From the NCBI RefSeq assembly GCF_001262635.1, contig NZ_JXYH01000007.1, positions 42,276-106,275 of the forward strand: a stretch of DNA of 64,000 bases, written 5' to 3'. Below, piece by piece: positions 9,506 through 17,827 of this stretch (position 1 is the stretch's first letter; the number at the start of each line of letters is the position of its first letter). The notes below the pieces were generated by a model. It saw only the letters and a program-made list of their open reading frames with translations. It ran no database searches and was not told where the DNA came from. A program made the translations under genes and the position numbers. The DNA comes from Aestuariivita boseongensis (GTDB lineage: Bacteria > Pseudomonadota > Alphaproteobacteria > Rhodobacterales > Rhodobacteraceae).

Positions 9506-10364
9506 GCGTATCGGATATCTCGGCACCGGGCTGATGGGTCTGCCCATGGTGATGAACCTGATCAGGGCCGGGCATGACGTGACCGTCTGGAACCGCTCAG
9601 CCGACAAGGCTGCGCCGGCGGTTGAGGCCGGTGCGACACAAGCGGCAACCCCTGCCGATCTGGCGCGTGACTGCGATGTGGTGATGATGTGCCTGACCAA
9701 TGCCACCGCGGTCGAGGCCGTTGTCTTCGGCGATGACGGGATCGCGTCGGTGACCGGGCCGAAGCTTCTGGTCGATTTCTCCTCGATGGATCCGGAGTTG
9801 ACCAAGACCTATGGCGAGCGTCTGCGCGCCGCCAATGGCATGGGCTGGGTCGATGCGCCCGTCTCAGGCGGTACGCCCGCGGCCACCGCAGGCACGCTGA
9901 CGATCATGGCCGGCGGAACCGAGGAAGACTTTGCCACCGCACTCCCCCTGATGGACGCGCTGGCCAGCCAAGTGACCCATATGGGGCCTGCAGGGGCGGG
10001 TCAGATGACCAAGCTGGTGAACCAGATCCTGTCCGGCGGCATCATGGCGCTGACGGCCGAGGCGGTGAATTTCGCCCGTGCGGCCGGAGTGGACGCCACC
10101 CGCCTCACCGAGGCGTTGGCGGGCGGGTTTGCCGACAGCAAGCCGTTTCAGCTTCTGGCCCCACGCATGGCGGTCGAGAATTTCGAAAACCCGCTGGGCA
10201 CGGTGGCGATGATGCTGAAAGACCTCGACACCGTGGCCCAGGTCGCAGAGGGCCGCGCACCCCTGCCGATGACCACATCCGCCCGCGCATTGATGCGGCA
10301 GGCCGCTGATATGGGCCATGCGGAACACGACATCTCGACCATCATCCTGCCGCTGAAATCATGA
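9498..10364 (+). CDS. NAD(P)-dependent 3-hydroxyisobutyrate dehydrogenase-type oxidoreductase (copy 1)
   Basis: This 288-residue beta-hydroxyacid dehydrogenase has the Rossmann motif GTGLMG (9-14), the substrate motif DAPVSGG (119-125) and the catalytic Lys172 in GQMTKLVNQ. The family includes MmsB, GarR and GlxR, which interconvert 3-hydroxy acids and semialdehydes. The start overlaps the dehydratase stop by 8 nt and its stop overlaps the next start (ATGA), so dehydratase, dehydrogenase and decarboxylase homologue form one coupled unit. Confidence 0.9.
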   Translation: MAKRIGYLGTGLMGLPMVMNLIRAGHDVTVWNRSADKAAPAVEAGATQAATPADLARDCDVVMMCLTNATAVEAVVFGDDGIASVTGPKLLVDFSSMDPELTKTYGERLRAANGMGWVDAPVSGGTPAATAGTLTIMAGGTEEDFATALPLMDALASQVTHMGPAGAGQMTKLVNQILSGGIMALTAEAVNFARAAGVDATRLTEALAGGFADSKPFQLLAPRMAVENFENPLGTVAMMLKDLDTVAQVAEGRAPLPMTTSARALMRQAADMGHAEHDISTIILPLKS

Positions 10365-11062
10365 CGACCATCGGCATGATCGTTCCGCCCGCAGATGGCG
10401 CAGTCCCGCCGGAACCGCCGGTGCTTTACCCCGATCTGCGTTTCATCGCGCGCGGTCTCGCGCTGCCGGAACTGACGCCTGAAGGCTACGATTCCGTGAT
10501 CGATCACGTGGCCGATCTGGCGCGGCAGCTGAAAGACGAAGGGGCCGACGCCGTATCCCTGATGGGCACATCGCTCAGCTTCTATCGCGGGCCGGAAGGC
10601 AATGCGCAGGTGCTGGCGGCGATGCGGGAGGCAACCGCCCTGCCCGTCACCACGATGACCGATTCCGTGCTGGAGGCGCTGGCCGCATTCGGCGCGAAAC
10701 GCATCGCGGTTGCCACGGCCTATACCGACGTGGTCAATGACCGGCTGCGCAGCTATCTGGGCGCCGAAGGGTTGGAGATTCTGTCGCTTGAGGCGCTTAG
10801 CCTGACGGATGTGAAAACCATCCAGTCGGTGGGTGACGCCGATCTGATTACCCTGGGCAAACGTGCCGCCAAAGCCGCACCAGAGGCAGAGGCGCTGTTT
10901 ATCTCCTGCGGGGGCCTGCGGACATTGCCGGTGATCACACCGCTGGAGGATGCTTTGGGCGTGCCGGTCATCAGCTCGGCCACGGCCGGGGCCTGGGGTG
11001 CCGTCCGCCTGAGCGGCCATCCCGGCCGCGCCCGGGGATATGGTCGTTTGTTCGAGCTTTGA
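10361..11062 (+). CDS. arylmalonate decarboxylase homologue (Asp/Glu racemase superfamily)
   Basis: This 233-residue protein matches Bordetella arylmalonate decarboxylase (AMDase, about 240 residues) along its whole length, by comparison with the family sequence as I remember it. It has PP at 9-10, MGTSLSFYRG at 68-77 giving Gly69-Thr70-Ser71, Tyr121 and a single active-site Cys183 in ISCGG. These correspond, with a constant offset of 5, to AMDase Pro14-Pro15, Gly74-Thr75-Ser76 (dioxyanion hole), Tyr126 and Cys188. Racemases of this fold need two Cys; here the first position is Gly, as in the decarboxylase. The predicted reaction is cofactor-free decarboxylation of a substituted malonate. Maleate isomerase is a less likely alternative because it also uses two Cys. 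Confidence 0.85.
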   Translation: MTTIGMIVPPADGAVPPEPPVLYPDLRFIARGLALPELTPEGYDSVIDHVADLARQLKDEGADAVSLMGTSLSFYRGPEGNAQVLAAMREATALPVTTMTDSVLEALAAFGAKRIAVATAYTDVVNDRLRSYLGAEGLEILSLEALSLTDVKTIQSVGDADLITLGKRAAKAAPEAEALFISCGGLRTLPVITPLEDALGVPVISSATAGAWGAVRLSGHPGRARGYGRLFEL

Positions 11063-11068
11063 GCCGCG

Positions 11069-11115
11069 CGGAATTTTCCAAAAATTCCGAGCCGGAAACT
11101 GGGTCAGTTTCCGGC
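11069..11115. repeat. double palindrome module at a convergent gene junction
   Basis: Two adjacent hairpins lie here. The first is CGGAATTTT-cca-AAAATTCCG (11069-11089). The second is GCCGGAAACT-gggtc-AGTTTCCGGC (11091-11115). The same pair of hairpin cores recurs at 14571-14614. The module fills most of the gap between convergent genes and may act as a bidirectional terminator or mRNA 3'-end stabiliser. Confidence 0.75.
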
Positions 11116-11122
11116 CCCCGGC

Positions 11123-11995
11123 TTATCCCGCTTCCATCAGCCGCTTGAACAGGCTCGATGTATCCCAGCGCCCGCCGCCCATCTTCTGGACATCCTTGTA
11201 GAACTGATCGACCAGAGCCGTCACAGGCAGGCTGGCCCCCACCTCATCGGCGGTCGACAGACAAATCCCCAGATCCTTGCGCATCCAGTCCACGGCAAAT
11301 CCGTGATCCCATTTGTCGTCCAGCATTGTCTCGTACCGATTGACCATCTGCCAGCTGCCTGCAGCTCCGCCGCCGATCACATCGACGACCGCGCGGCCAT
11401 CCAGCCCCGCTTTCTGTGCGAAATGCAGCCCTTCGGACAGGCCCTGAACAAGACCTGCGATACAGATCTGGTTGACCATCTTGGTCAGCTGCCCGGCGCC
11501 GCTTTCCCCCAGGCGCACGCATTTCTTGGCAAAGGCCTCAATCACCGGCTCGGCCTTGGCATAGGCGTCGGCATCGCCACCGCACATCACCACCAGTTGG
11601 CCATTTTCGGCCCCCGCCTGACCGCCGGACACGGGCGCATCGACGAAAGACACACCGATCTCCTGACCAGCCGCATACAACTCGGCCGTGACCTTGGCGG
11701 ACACCGTGGTGTGATCAACAAAGATCGCACCGCTTGTCATTCCGGCGAAGGCGCCATCATCGCCCAGGCAGACCGACCGCAAGTCATCGTCATTGCCCAC
11801 GCAGGCCATCACAAACTCGGCCCCCTCGGCCGCCTCGCGCGGTGTCGTCGCCATCGCGCCGCCGTGCTGGGCGACCCAGGCCTCGGCCTTCGCGCCCGTG
11901 CGGTTATAGACGGTCACCTCATGGCCCGCGGCCTGAAGATGGCCCGCCATCGGATAGCCCATCACACCCAAACCCAGAAACGCCACTTTCGCCAT
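11123..11995 (-). CDS. NAD(P)-dependent 3-hydroxyisobutyrate dehydrogenase-type oxidoreductase (copy 2)
   Basis: This 290-residue paralogue of the dehydrogenase encoded at 9.5 kb has GLGVMG (8-13), DAPVSGG (119-125) and catalytic Lys172 in GQLTKMVNQ. It probably handles a different 3-hydroxy acid or tartronate-semialdehyde-like substrate. The ATG at 11995 is preceded by GGGGAG about 8 nt upstream, which decides the start over an in-frame upstream codon. It is transcribed toward the decarboxylase homologue and is divergent from the acylase gene. Confidence 0.9.
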   Translation of the reverse strand: MAKVAFLGLGVMGYPMAGHLQAAGHEVTVYNRTGAKAEAWVAQHGGAMATTPREAAEGAEFVMACVGNDDDLRSVCLGDDGAFAGMTSGAIFVDHTTVSAKVTAELYAAGQEIGVSFVDAPVSGGQAGAENGQLVVMCGGDADAYAKAEPVIEAFAKKCVRLGESGAGQLTKMVNQICIAGLVQGLSEGLHFAQKAGLDGRAVVDVIGGGAAGSWQMVNRYETMLDDKWDHGFAVDWMRKDLGICLSTADEVGASLPVTALVDQFYKDVQKMGGGRWDTSSLFKRLMEAG

Positions 11996-12078
11996 GTGCT
12001 TTCTCCCCGTATGCACTTGTCTTACCAATGCGCTGTACCTAACAGGCACGCAGGCAACGTCAAATCAAAGGAGCGCTT

Positions 12079-14544
12079 ATGCGCCAGGTTTTCAAATGGC
12101 TGATCCGGCTGACAGGGGGCGCGATCCTCCTGGCGATGGCGGCTGTTTTCCTGGCCTATTATTTCGCCTCCGGGTCGTTGCCCGATTATGACAAGCGTAT
12201 CCCGGTCACCGGTCTGACCAACCCGGTGGAAATCGTGCGCGACAATGCCAATGTGCCCCATATTCTGGGTGCGACCGACGAAGAAAGCTTCTTCGGGCTG
12301 GGATATGCCCATGCGCAGGACCGACTGTGGCAAATGACGATGCTGCGCCGCACCGTGCAGGGCCGCCTGTCGGAGGTCTTTGGCGCGCGTACCCAGCGGA
12401 TCGACACGCTGATGCGGCGCTTCGATCTCTATCGTCTGGCCCAGCAATCGGTCGAGGCGCAGGACGCCTATACCAAACGAGCGTTGGACGCCTATGCTGC
12501 GGGCGTCAACGCCCGGCTGGAAGAGATCAACCGCGACGCGCTGGGACGCGGCGCGCCCGAGATGTTCTTTTTCAACGCCCCTGTCGCGCCCTGGGTGCCG
12601 GCCGATTCCCTTGCGGTGATCAAACTGCTGGGCGTCCAGCTTGCAGGCCATCTTGAGGCCGAGGTGCTGCGCGCCCGCACCGCGCTGGCCCTGCCCGACC
12701 AGGACCGCCTGCCCGATATCCTGCCCGATGCACCAGGCACCGGCATCGCCGCGCTGCCGGAATATGCCGATCTGTTCCCCGGGCTGCCCCGCTTTGCCCA
12801 GGCCAGCCCCATGCCCGATCACCCGCTGTCGCCCTTCAACCCGCATGAATTGGCCGGGGCGTCGAACGCCTTTGCCGCCGCGCCCGACCGTTCAGCCGCC
12901 GGCGGCACGCTTCTGGCCAGCGATCCGCACCTGGGCTTTTCCGCGCCCGCCGTGTGGTACCTGGCGCGCCTGCGCCTGCAAAACGGCGATGTGATCGGCG
13001 GCACGGTTCCCGGCGTACCGGCCGTGATGATGGGGCGCAGCGATCGGCTGGGCTGGGGGCTGACCTCGTCCTATATCGACGATCAGGACGTCTATATCGA
13101 ACGGCTGAACCCGGAAAATCCGGAAGAATACCTCACTCCCGACGGGTACAAACCCTTCCGCACCCGCCAAAGCATTATCGAAATTGCCGATGCCAGCCCG
13201 GTCACAATCACCCTGCGCTGGACCGAAAATGGCCCCGTTCTGCCGCCCAGCACCTATGCGTTGGGCACGATCACGCCGCCGGGGCATGTGGCCTCTCTGG
13301 CCTGGACCGTTCTGAACGGACAGGACACAAGCCTGACTGCCGCCATGGGCATCATGCGTTCGGACACGGTGCAGGAAGCCATCGCGCGGTCCGAGCTGTT
13401 CGTGGCCCCGGCCCAGATGATCACCCTGGCCGATCGCGAGAATATCGGGCTGAAGCTCATGGGCCATGTGCCGCGCCGCAATGCCGCGCATCAAAGCCGG
13501 GGTCGGTTTCCCTCACAGGGATGGCGTGCGGAAAACCGTTGGGAGGGGCGGATGCCCTATGCGTCCAACCCCGAATTCATCAACCCGCGTGGGGGCATCC
13601 TGGGCAATACCAACAACAAGATTGTGGAACGCCCCTTCCCCAATCACCTGTCCTATGAATGGGGCGATACGCAGCGGGTGAACCGCTGGCAGCGCCTGAT
13701 GCAATCGCGGGAAGTTCACACCCGCGACAGCTTTATCGAGGCGCAGTTGGATCCTGTCTCCTTCACCGCGCGGTCACTTCTGCCGCTGGTCGGCGCCGAT
13801 CTGTGGTTCACAGGAGAGGCCGCCCCAGCAGGCACGCCCGAACGCCAGCGCCAGCGCGCGCTGCAACTTCTGGCCGACTGGAACGGCGAGATGAACGAAC
13901 ACCTGCCCGAACCACTGATCTATGCCGCCTGGCTGCGCGCGCTTCAGGACCGGCTGATCCGCGACGAATTGGGGCCGCTGGCGGACGAATTCACCCATGT
14001 CGAGCCTTTGTTCATCGAACGTGTCTATCGTGACATTGACGGTGCATCGGCCTGGTGTGACGTGCTGCAAAGCGCACCGGTCGAAACCTGCACCGACATG
14101 GCGCGCCTGGCGCTGGATGACGCGTTGGTCTGGATCGGTGAGCGATACGGCACTCAACTGGAATCCCTGCGTTGGGGCGATGCGCATCAGGCCACCCATG
14201 ATCACCCGACACTGGGAGAAGTGCCGCTGCTGCGGTACTTCGTGAATATCCGGCAATCGACCTCGGGCGGGGACAACACGCTGCAACGGGGCCTGAGTTC
14301 GGGCAAGGATCCCGACCCGTTCTTCAATGTGCATGGGGCGGGATATCGCGGGGTCTATGATTTTGCCGATCCCGACAGTTCGGTCTTCATCACCTCGACC
14401 GGCCAGTCCGGGCATTTCCTGTCACGCCACTATGACGATCTGGCGCAGCTCTGGCGGCGTGGGGAATACATTCCGATGAGCCTGGATATCGACCTGGCCC
14501 GCGCCGGGGCAGTTGGTGTGACAGTGCTGGAACCAGCCGAGTAA
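12079..14544 (+). CDS. penicillin acylase family protein (Ntn hydrolase, S45), membrane-anchored
   Basis: This 821-residue precursor has an N-terminal membrane segment (about 9-30). The alpha-chain region contains DNANVPHILG (55-64) and GLGYAHAQDRLWQM (73-86), which are classic S45 motifs. The linker ends at the predicted autoprocessing site before Ser262 in GASNAF, with the beta chain following. Most relatives have GSN at this site. Such enzymes cleave amides such as penicillin G, acyl-homoserine lactones or related amides in the periplasm. A strong ribosome-binding site (AAAGGAG) precedes the ATG. The substrate is not predictable. The length is typical of the family. Confidence 0.9.
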   Translation: MRQVFKWLIRLTGGAILLAMAAVFLAYYFASGSLPDYDKRIPVTGLTNPVEIVRDNANVPHILGATDEESFFGLGYAHAQDRLWQMTMLRRTVQGRLSEVFGARTQRIDTLMRRFDLYRLAQQSVEAQDAYTKRALDAYAAGVNARLEEINRDALGRGAPEMFFFNAPVAPWVPADSLAVIKLLGVQLAGHLEAEVLRARTALALPDQDRLPDILPDAPGTGIAALPEYADLFPGLPRFAQASPMPDHPLSPFNPHELAGASNAFAAAPDRSAAGGTLLASDPHLGFSAPAVWYLARLRLQNGDVIGGTVPGVPAVMMGRSDRLGWGLTSSYIDDQDVYIERLNPENPEEYLTPDGYKPFRTRQSIIEIADASPVTITLRWTENGPVLPPSTYALGTITPPGHVASLAWTVLNGQDTSLTAAMGIMRSDTVQEAIARSELFVAPAQMITLADRENIGLKLMGHVPRRNAAHQSRGRFPSQGWRAENRWEGRMPYASNPEFINPRGGILGNTNNKIVERPFPNHLSYEWGDTQRVNRWQRLMQSREVHTRDSFIEAQLDPVSFTARSLLPLVGADLWFTGEAAPAGTPERQRQRALQLLADWNGEMNEHLPEPLIYAAWLRALQDRLIRDELGPLADEFTHVEPLFIERVYRDIDGASAWCDVLQSAPVETCTDMARLALDDALVWIGERYGTQLESLRWGDAHQATHDHPTLGEVPLLRYFVNIRQSTSGGDNTLQRGLSSGKDPDPFFNVHGAGYRGVYDFADPDSSVFITSTGQSGHFLSRHYDDLAQLWRRGEYIPMSLDIDLARAGAVGVTVLEPAE

Positions 14545-14570
14545 GGGAAGCCCCCCTTTAGGGCCGTGTA

Positions 14571-14614
14571 CCGGAATTTTGCAAAATTCCGGCCCGGAAA
14601 CTTCCAAGTTTCCG
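14571..14614. repeat. double palindrome module at a convergent gene junction
   Basis: A perfect 22-bp palindrome (CCGGAATTTTGC and its complement, 14571-14592) is followed by CGGAAACTT-cc-AAGTTTCCG (14595-14614). It abuts the stop codon of hflX and lies downstream of the acylase gene. It shares both hairpin cores with the module at 11069-11115, in the same order. Confidence 0.75.
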
Positions 14615-15895
14615 CTACCGCCCGTTCAAAGCCGCAAACTGCGCTTTCTGCTTGTCAGACCACAAAACGGTCAGGTGAAACCCCGTTTCATCCTGCACTT
14701 CTTCCTGCACCACATCCTGATCGAAAAGCCAGGCGCGTTTGCGGCCTTCCGCGAAATCCAGATCCACCAACTCTTCGCGCCGCACCCCCTGAAGATGGGC
14801 CGCGATGGCCTCAAGCAGCGCAGGCAGCCCGGTCCCGTCGATGGCCGATATCGCGAAGATCCCGTCTTCGCGTGATGCGCGGGCCAGCATCCCCTCCCGC
14901 GCCTCTTCCGGCAGAAGGTCGATCTTGTTCCAGACCTCCAACCGGGGCCGGGTCTCATCAATCCCCAGATCGGCCAGAATCGCCTCCACATCTTCGGCCT
15001 GGGCGGCGGTGTCGGCATGGCTGATGTCGCGCACATGCAGGATCAGATCAGCCGCCAGCACCTCTTCCAGCGTGGCGCGGAAGGCGGCGACCAGCTGGGT
15101 CGGCAAATCGCTGATGAAACCCACCGTGTCCGACAGGATCACCTCGGGCCCGTCGGGCAATTCCACCCGGCGCATAGTGGGGTCAAGCGTGGCGAAAAGC
15201 ATATCTTTCGCCATCACCTCCGCCCCGGTCAGCCGGTTGAAAAGCGTCGATTTGCCCGCGTTGGTATAGCCCACCAGCGCGACAATCGGATACGGCACCT
15301 TGGCGCGCGCCTTGCGGTGCAACTCGCGGGTTTTGACCACCTTGTCGAGCTGACGGCGCAGACGCACCAACTGTTCGTCGATCGCCCTTCGGTCCGCTTC
15401 GATCTGCGTCTCACCGGGGCCGCCGACAAAACCCAAACCGCCGCGCTGGCGTTCCAGGTGGGTCCAGGCGCGCACGAGCCGCGTCCGCTGATAGCTGAGC
15501 GCGGCCATTTCCACCTGCAGCACGCCTTCGCGCGTGCGCGCGCGATCACTGAAAATCTCCAGAATCAAACCGGTCCGGTCCAGGATTTTGACCTTCCAGC
15601 GCTTTTCCAGATTGCGCTGCTGCACGGGCGTGACCGGACCGTCGATCAGAACCAGCTCGATCTCGTTCTCAGAAAAGACCTCTTTCAGCTCATCAATCTT
15701 GCCCGAGCCAAACAGATACCCCGCCTGCGCGCGGTCCAGGCGCACGATTCCCTGCCCGATCACAACCAGATCGGGCAAGGCGCGCGCCAGAGACACGCCT
15801 TCTTCCAGCGCCGGAACAGGGTCCCGGCGATCTGGATCACTGCGGATATCGGGGTGCAACACCCACGCGCGGGTGCGGCTCCGCTCATGTTCCAT
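14615..15895 (-). CDS. hflX: ribosome-associated GTPase HflX
   Basis: This 426-residue protein has the HflX N-terminal domain, the family signature GGPGETQIEADRR (158-170), a G1 loop GYTNAGKS (209-216) and a G3 motif DTVGF (256-260). HflX binds the 50S subunit and rescues or splits stalled ribosomes. The ATG shares one base with the hfq stop codon (TGATG), so the two are translationally coupled, the usual hfq-hflX arrangement. A TTG immediately upstream is a less likely start. Confidence 0.96.
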   Translation of the reverse strand: MEHERSRTRAWVLHPDIRSDPDRRDPVPALEEGVSLARALPDLVVIGQGIVRLDRAQAGYLFGSGKIDELKEVFSENEIELVLIDGPVTPVQQRNLEKRWKVKILDRTGLILEIFSDRARTREGVLQVEMAALSYQRTRLVRAWTHLERQRGGLGFVGGPGETQIEADRRAIDEQLVRLRRQLDKVVKTRELHRKARAKVPYPIVALVGYTNAGKSTLFNRLTGAEVMAKDMLFATLDPTMRRVELPDGPEVILSDTVGFISDLPTQLVAAFRATLEEVLAADLILHVRDISHADTAAQAEDVEAILADLGIDETRPRLEVWNKIDLLPEEAREGMLARASREDGIFAISAIDGTGLPALLEAIAAHLQGVRREELVDLDFAEGRKRAWLFDQDVVQEEVQDETGFHLTVLWSDKQKAQFAALNGR

Positions 15896-16134
15896 CAAGA
15901 GGCGTCTTCGCCCTCGTAAAGAGAGATGGGTTGTGCCGGCATGATCGTGGAAATCGCATGCTTATACACAAGCTGAGACTGCCCGTCGCGCCGCAAAAGC
16001 ACGCAGAAATTGTCAAACCAGGTAATGACACCTTGCAGCTTCACACCATTGATCAAAAAAATGGTGACCGGAACCTTGGTCTTGCGCACATGGTTCAGGA
16101 AGGCGTCCTGCAGGTTCTGTCTGTCCGAAGCCAT
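15895..16134 (-). CDS. hfq: RNA chaperone Hfq
   Basis: This 79-residue Sm-like protein has the Sm1 region ([19 protein letters not shown]) and the Sm2 signature YKHAIST. It forms a hexameric ring that pairs small RNAs with mRNAs. The ATG at 16134 gives the normal Hfq N-terminus ([10 protein letters not shown]); a longer in-frame extension exists but does not look like Hfq. It lies upstream of hflX in one unit. Confidence 0.97.
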   Translation of the reverse strand: MASDRQNLQDAFLNHVRKTKVPVTIFLINGVKLQGVITWFDNFCVLLRRDGQSQLVYKHAISTIMPAQPISLYEGEDAS

Positions 16135-16225
16135 TTTGAAATACTCGCCATTATTCTTGCAACGCACCGCGCATCGGCACGTTCGTGGTGCGAGTATGTC
16201 GTGGCCCGGTCCGAGATTCCACCCC

Positions 16226-16248
16226 AAAAAACAGTCCGTTACGGACCC
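16226..16248 (-). terminator. intrinsic terminator downstream of trkH
   Basis: Read on the minus strand, GTCCG-taa-CGGAC is followed by TG and six T residues, about 40 nt after the trkH stop. The stem is only 5 bp, so the terminator is plausible rather than strong. It separates the trk genes from hfq. Confidence 0.6.
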
Positions 16249-16288
16249 AATTGCGAAAGCGCCTTTTCTTCGGGCAATCGCGCGCGGT

Positions 16289-17824
16289 TTATCGCCGCCA
16301 GGTGTCGGCGCTGACCAGTGCGATGATCGCCAAAGCCTCGAACCGGCCCAGAACCATCGCGGCCGCAAGAACCAGTTTCGCGCTATCGCCCATCTCAAGC
16401 AGGTCAATGGGGGTTTCGGCGGCCACCTCCACCAGCGGTCCGGTGGTCGACAAGGTTGCAACACTCAGCAGCACGGCATCCTCGAAACCCACGCCCGACA
16501 GCGTCAGAAGCAAGGTGATCGCGGTCAGGCTCAGCGCGAAAAGCATGAAGAAGATCCAGGCGATAAACGCCCCGTTGCGGTGGATGCGCCGGCGTTCGGC
16601 CCCCTCGTTTCCAACCGAAGACGGATGAATCAGCCGTTCCATCTCGCGCAGGCCATTGAGATAGAGCACATAAACCCGCAGCAACTTGACCCCGCCCGCC
16701 GTCGTGGCCACCCCGCCGCCGATCAAGGCCAGCCCCATCAGGATCAGCCCGGGCGTATTCAACCCCGACCAGGTTTGCGTCTGGTCCCAGTCGGCGCTGA
16801 CGAATCCTGTGGTTGTCAGGAAAGACAGAACCGTGAAGACGCTCCCCCACAACGCGCGCAGGGCCTGCGCGCCGTCCTCGGCCATGTTGACATCATATGC
16901 CCCCAGCCAATGGCGCAGAAACAAAAGCAGGGGCACGGCGATTGTCAGAAGAATGCCGATCCGAAACTCCGGATCGCGATCCAGACGCGCATTGCCCTTG
17001 GTCACGGTGTCATTGGAAAAGGCCAGACGGGACAGCGCAAAAAACATGAACAGAGCCATCACCATCTCACCAGGAAGACCAGCTTGAGCGCCTTCGGTCC
17101 CGCCCAACGGGGACATACCGCTTGTGGCCATCACCGCCATCGCATGACACAGCGCCACCAAAGGCCTGTCGCCGGACACCAGAAGCGAGATCCACAACAC
17201 CAGTGTCAGCCCCACATAAATAGGCACCAGCGCACGGGTGGATCGGAACAGCCGCTGACGAGGATCAGCCGTATCCAGCCCCCGCGTTTCCGCGTTGGAC
17301 CGACCGGGTTGGCCGCGTGTTGTCACCTCGAACCCACCCAGCGACAGGGGCGCTAGAATGGCCGAGGCCGCAATCCACATCATCAGCCCGCCCATCCACG
17401 CAACCTGCGCGCGCCAAAGGTGAAGAGTGTCGTTCAACCTGCTGGGATCATTGAAAACATCCAAACCCGTGGTCGTCAGTGCGCCCACCATGTCAAGATA
17501 GGCATTCAGAAACCGTGTCGTGCCCAATGCGTCGTGAAACGGTATGGCCAGCAGAAGCGGCATGAAGACAAATCCGGCCAGAAGCGACATCAACTGCCCA
17601 AAGCTGCCATGGCGTGATTTGCGCGCCGACAGCACGATGGCCAGCATCGTCACCGTGATCAGGCCCAGCGTTCCGGCATAGAAGAACGATCGCGATGTGG
17701 GGTGATCGTCACGGATCAGCGCATGGACGGCTGGCAGATACATGGACAGGGACGAAATCGCCAACAGCAGCACGAAAAGCGGCTGCCCACCCCAGAACCC
17801 GAAGTTTTGCCTGCGCCGCGCCAT
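16289..17824 (-). CDS. trkH: TrkH-family potassium uptake channel subunit
   Basis: This 511-residue polytopic membrane protein has four selectivity-filter P loops: TTTGLD (about 117), ATSGMSP (about 237), TTTGF (about 344) and STTGP near 460. It forms the K+ pathway of the Trk system and is gated by cytoplasmic TrkA. It starts 3 nt after the trkA stop, so the two genes are co-transcribed. Confidence 0.94.
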   Translation of the reverse strand: MARRRQNFGFWGGQPLFVLLLAISSLSMYLPAVHALIRDDHPTSRSFFYAGTLGLITVTMLAIVLSARKSRHGSFGQLMSLLAGFVFMPLLLAIPFHDALGTTRFLNAYLDMVGALTTTGLDVFNDPSRLNDTLHLWRAQVAWMGGLMMWIAASAILAPLSLGGFEVTTRGQPGRSNAETRGLDTADPRQRLFRSTRALVPIYVGLTLVLWISLLVSGDRPLVALCHAMAVMATSGMSPLGGTEGAQAGLPGEMVMALFMFFALSRLAFSNDTVTKGNARLDRDPEFRIGILLTIAVPLLLFLRHWLGAYDVNMAEDGAQALRALWGSVFTVLSFLTTTGFVSADWDQTQTWSGLNTPGLILMGLALIGGGVATTAGGVKLLRVYVLYLNGLREMERLIHPSSVGNEGAERRRIHRNGAFIAWIFFMLFALSLTAITLLLTLSGVGFEDAVLLSVATLSTTGPLVEVAAETPIDLLEMGDSAKLVLAAAMVLGRFEALAIIALVSADTWRR

Positions 17825-17827
17825 GCG

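Noticed and set aside
16010..17356. Plus-strand open frame of about 448 codons opposite hfq and trkH
   Set aside because: It runs through hfq and the trkH coding region in antisense and is rich in Gln, His and Arg, an artefact of codon bias.
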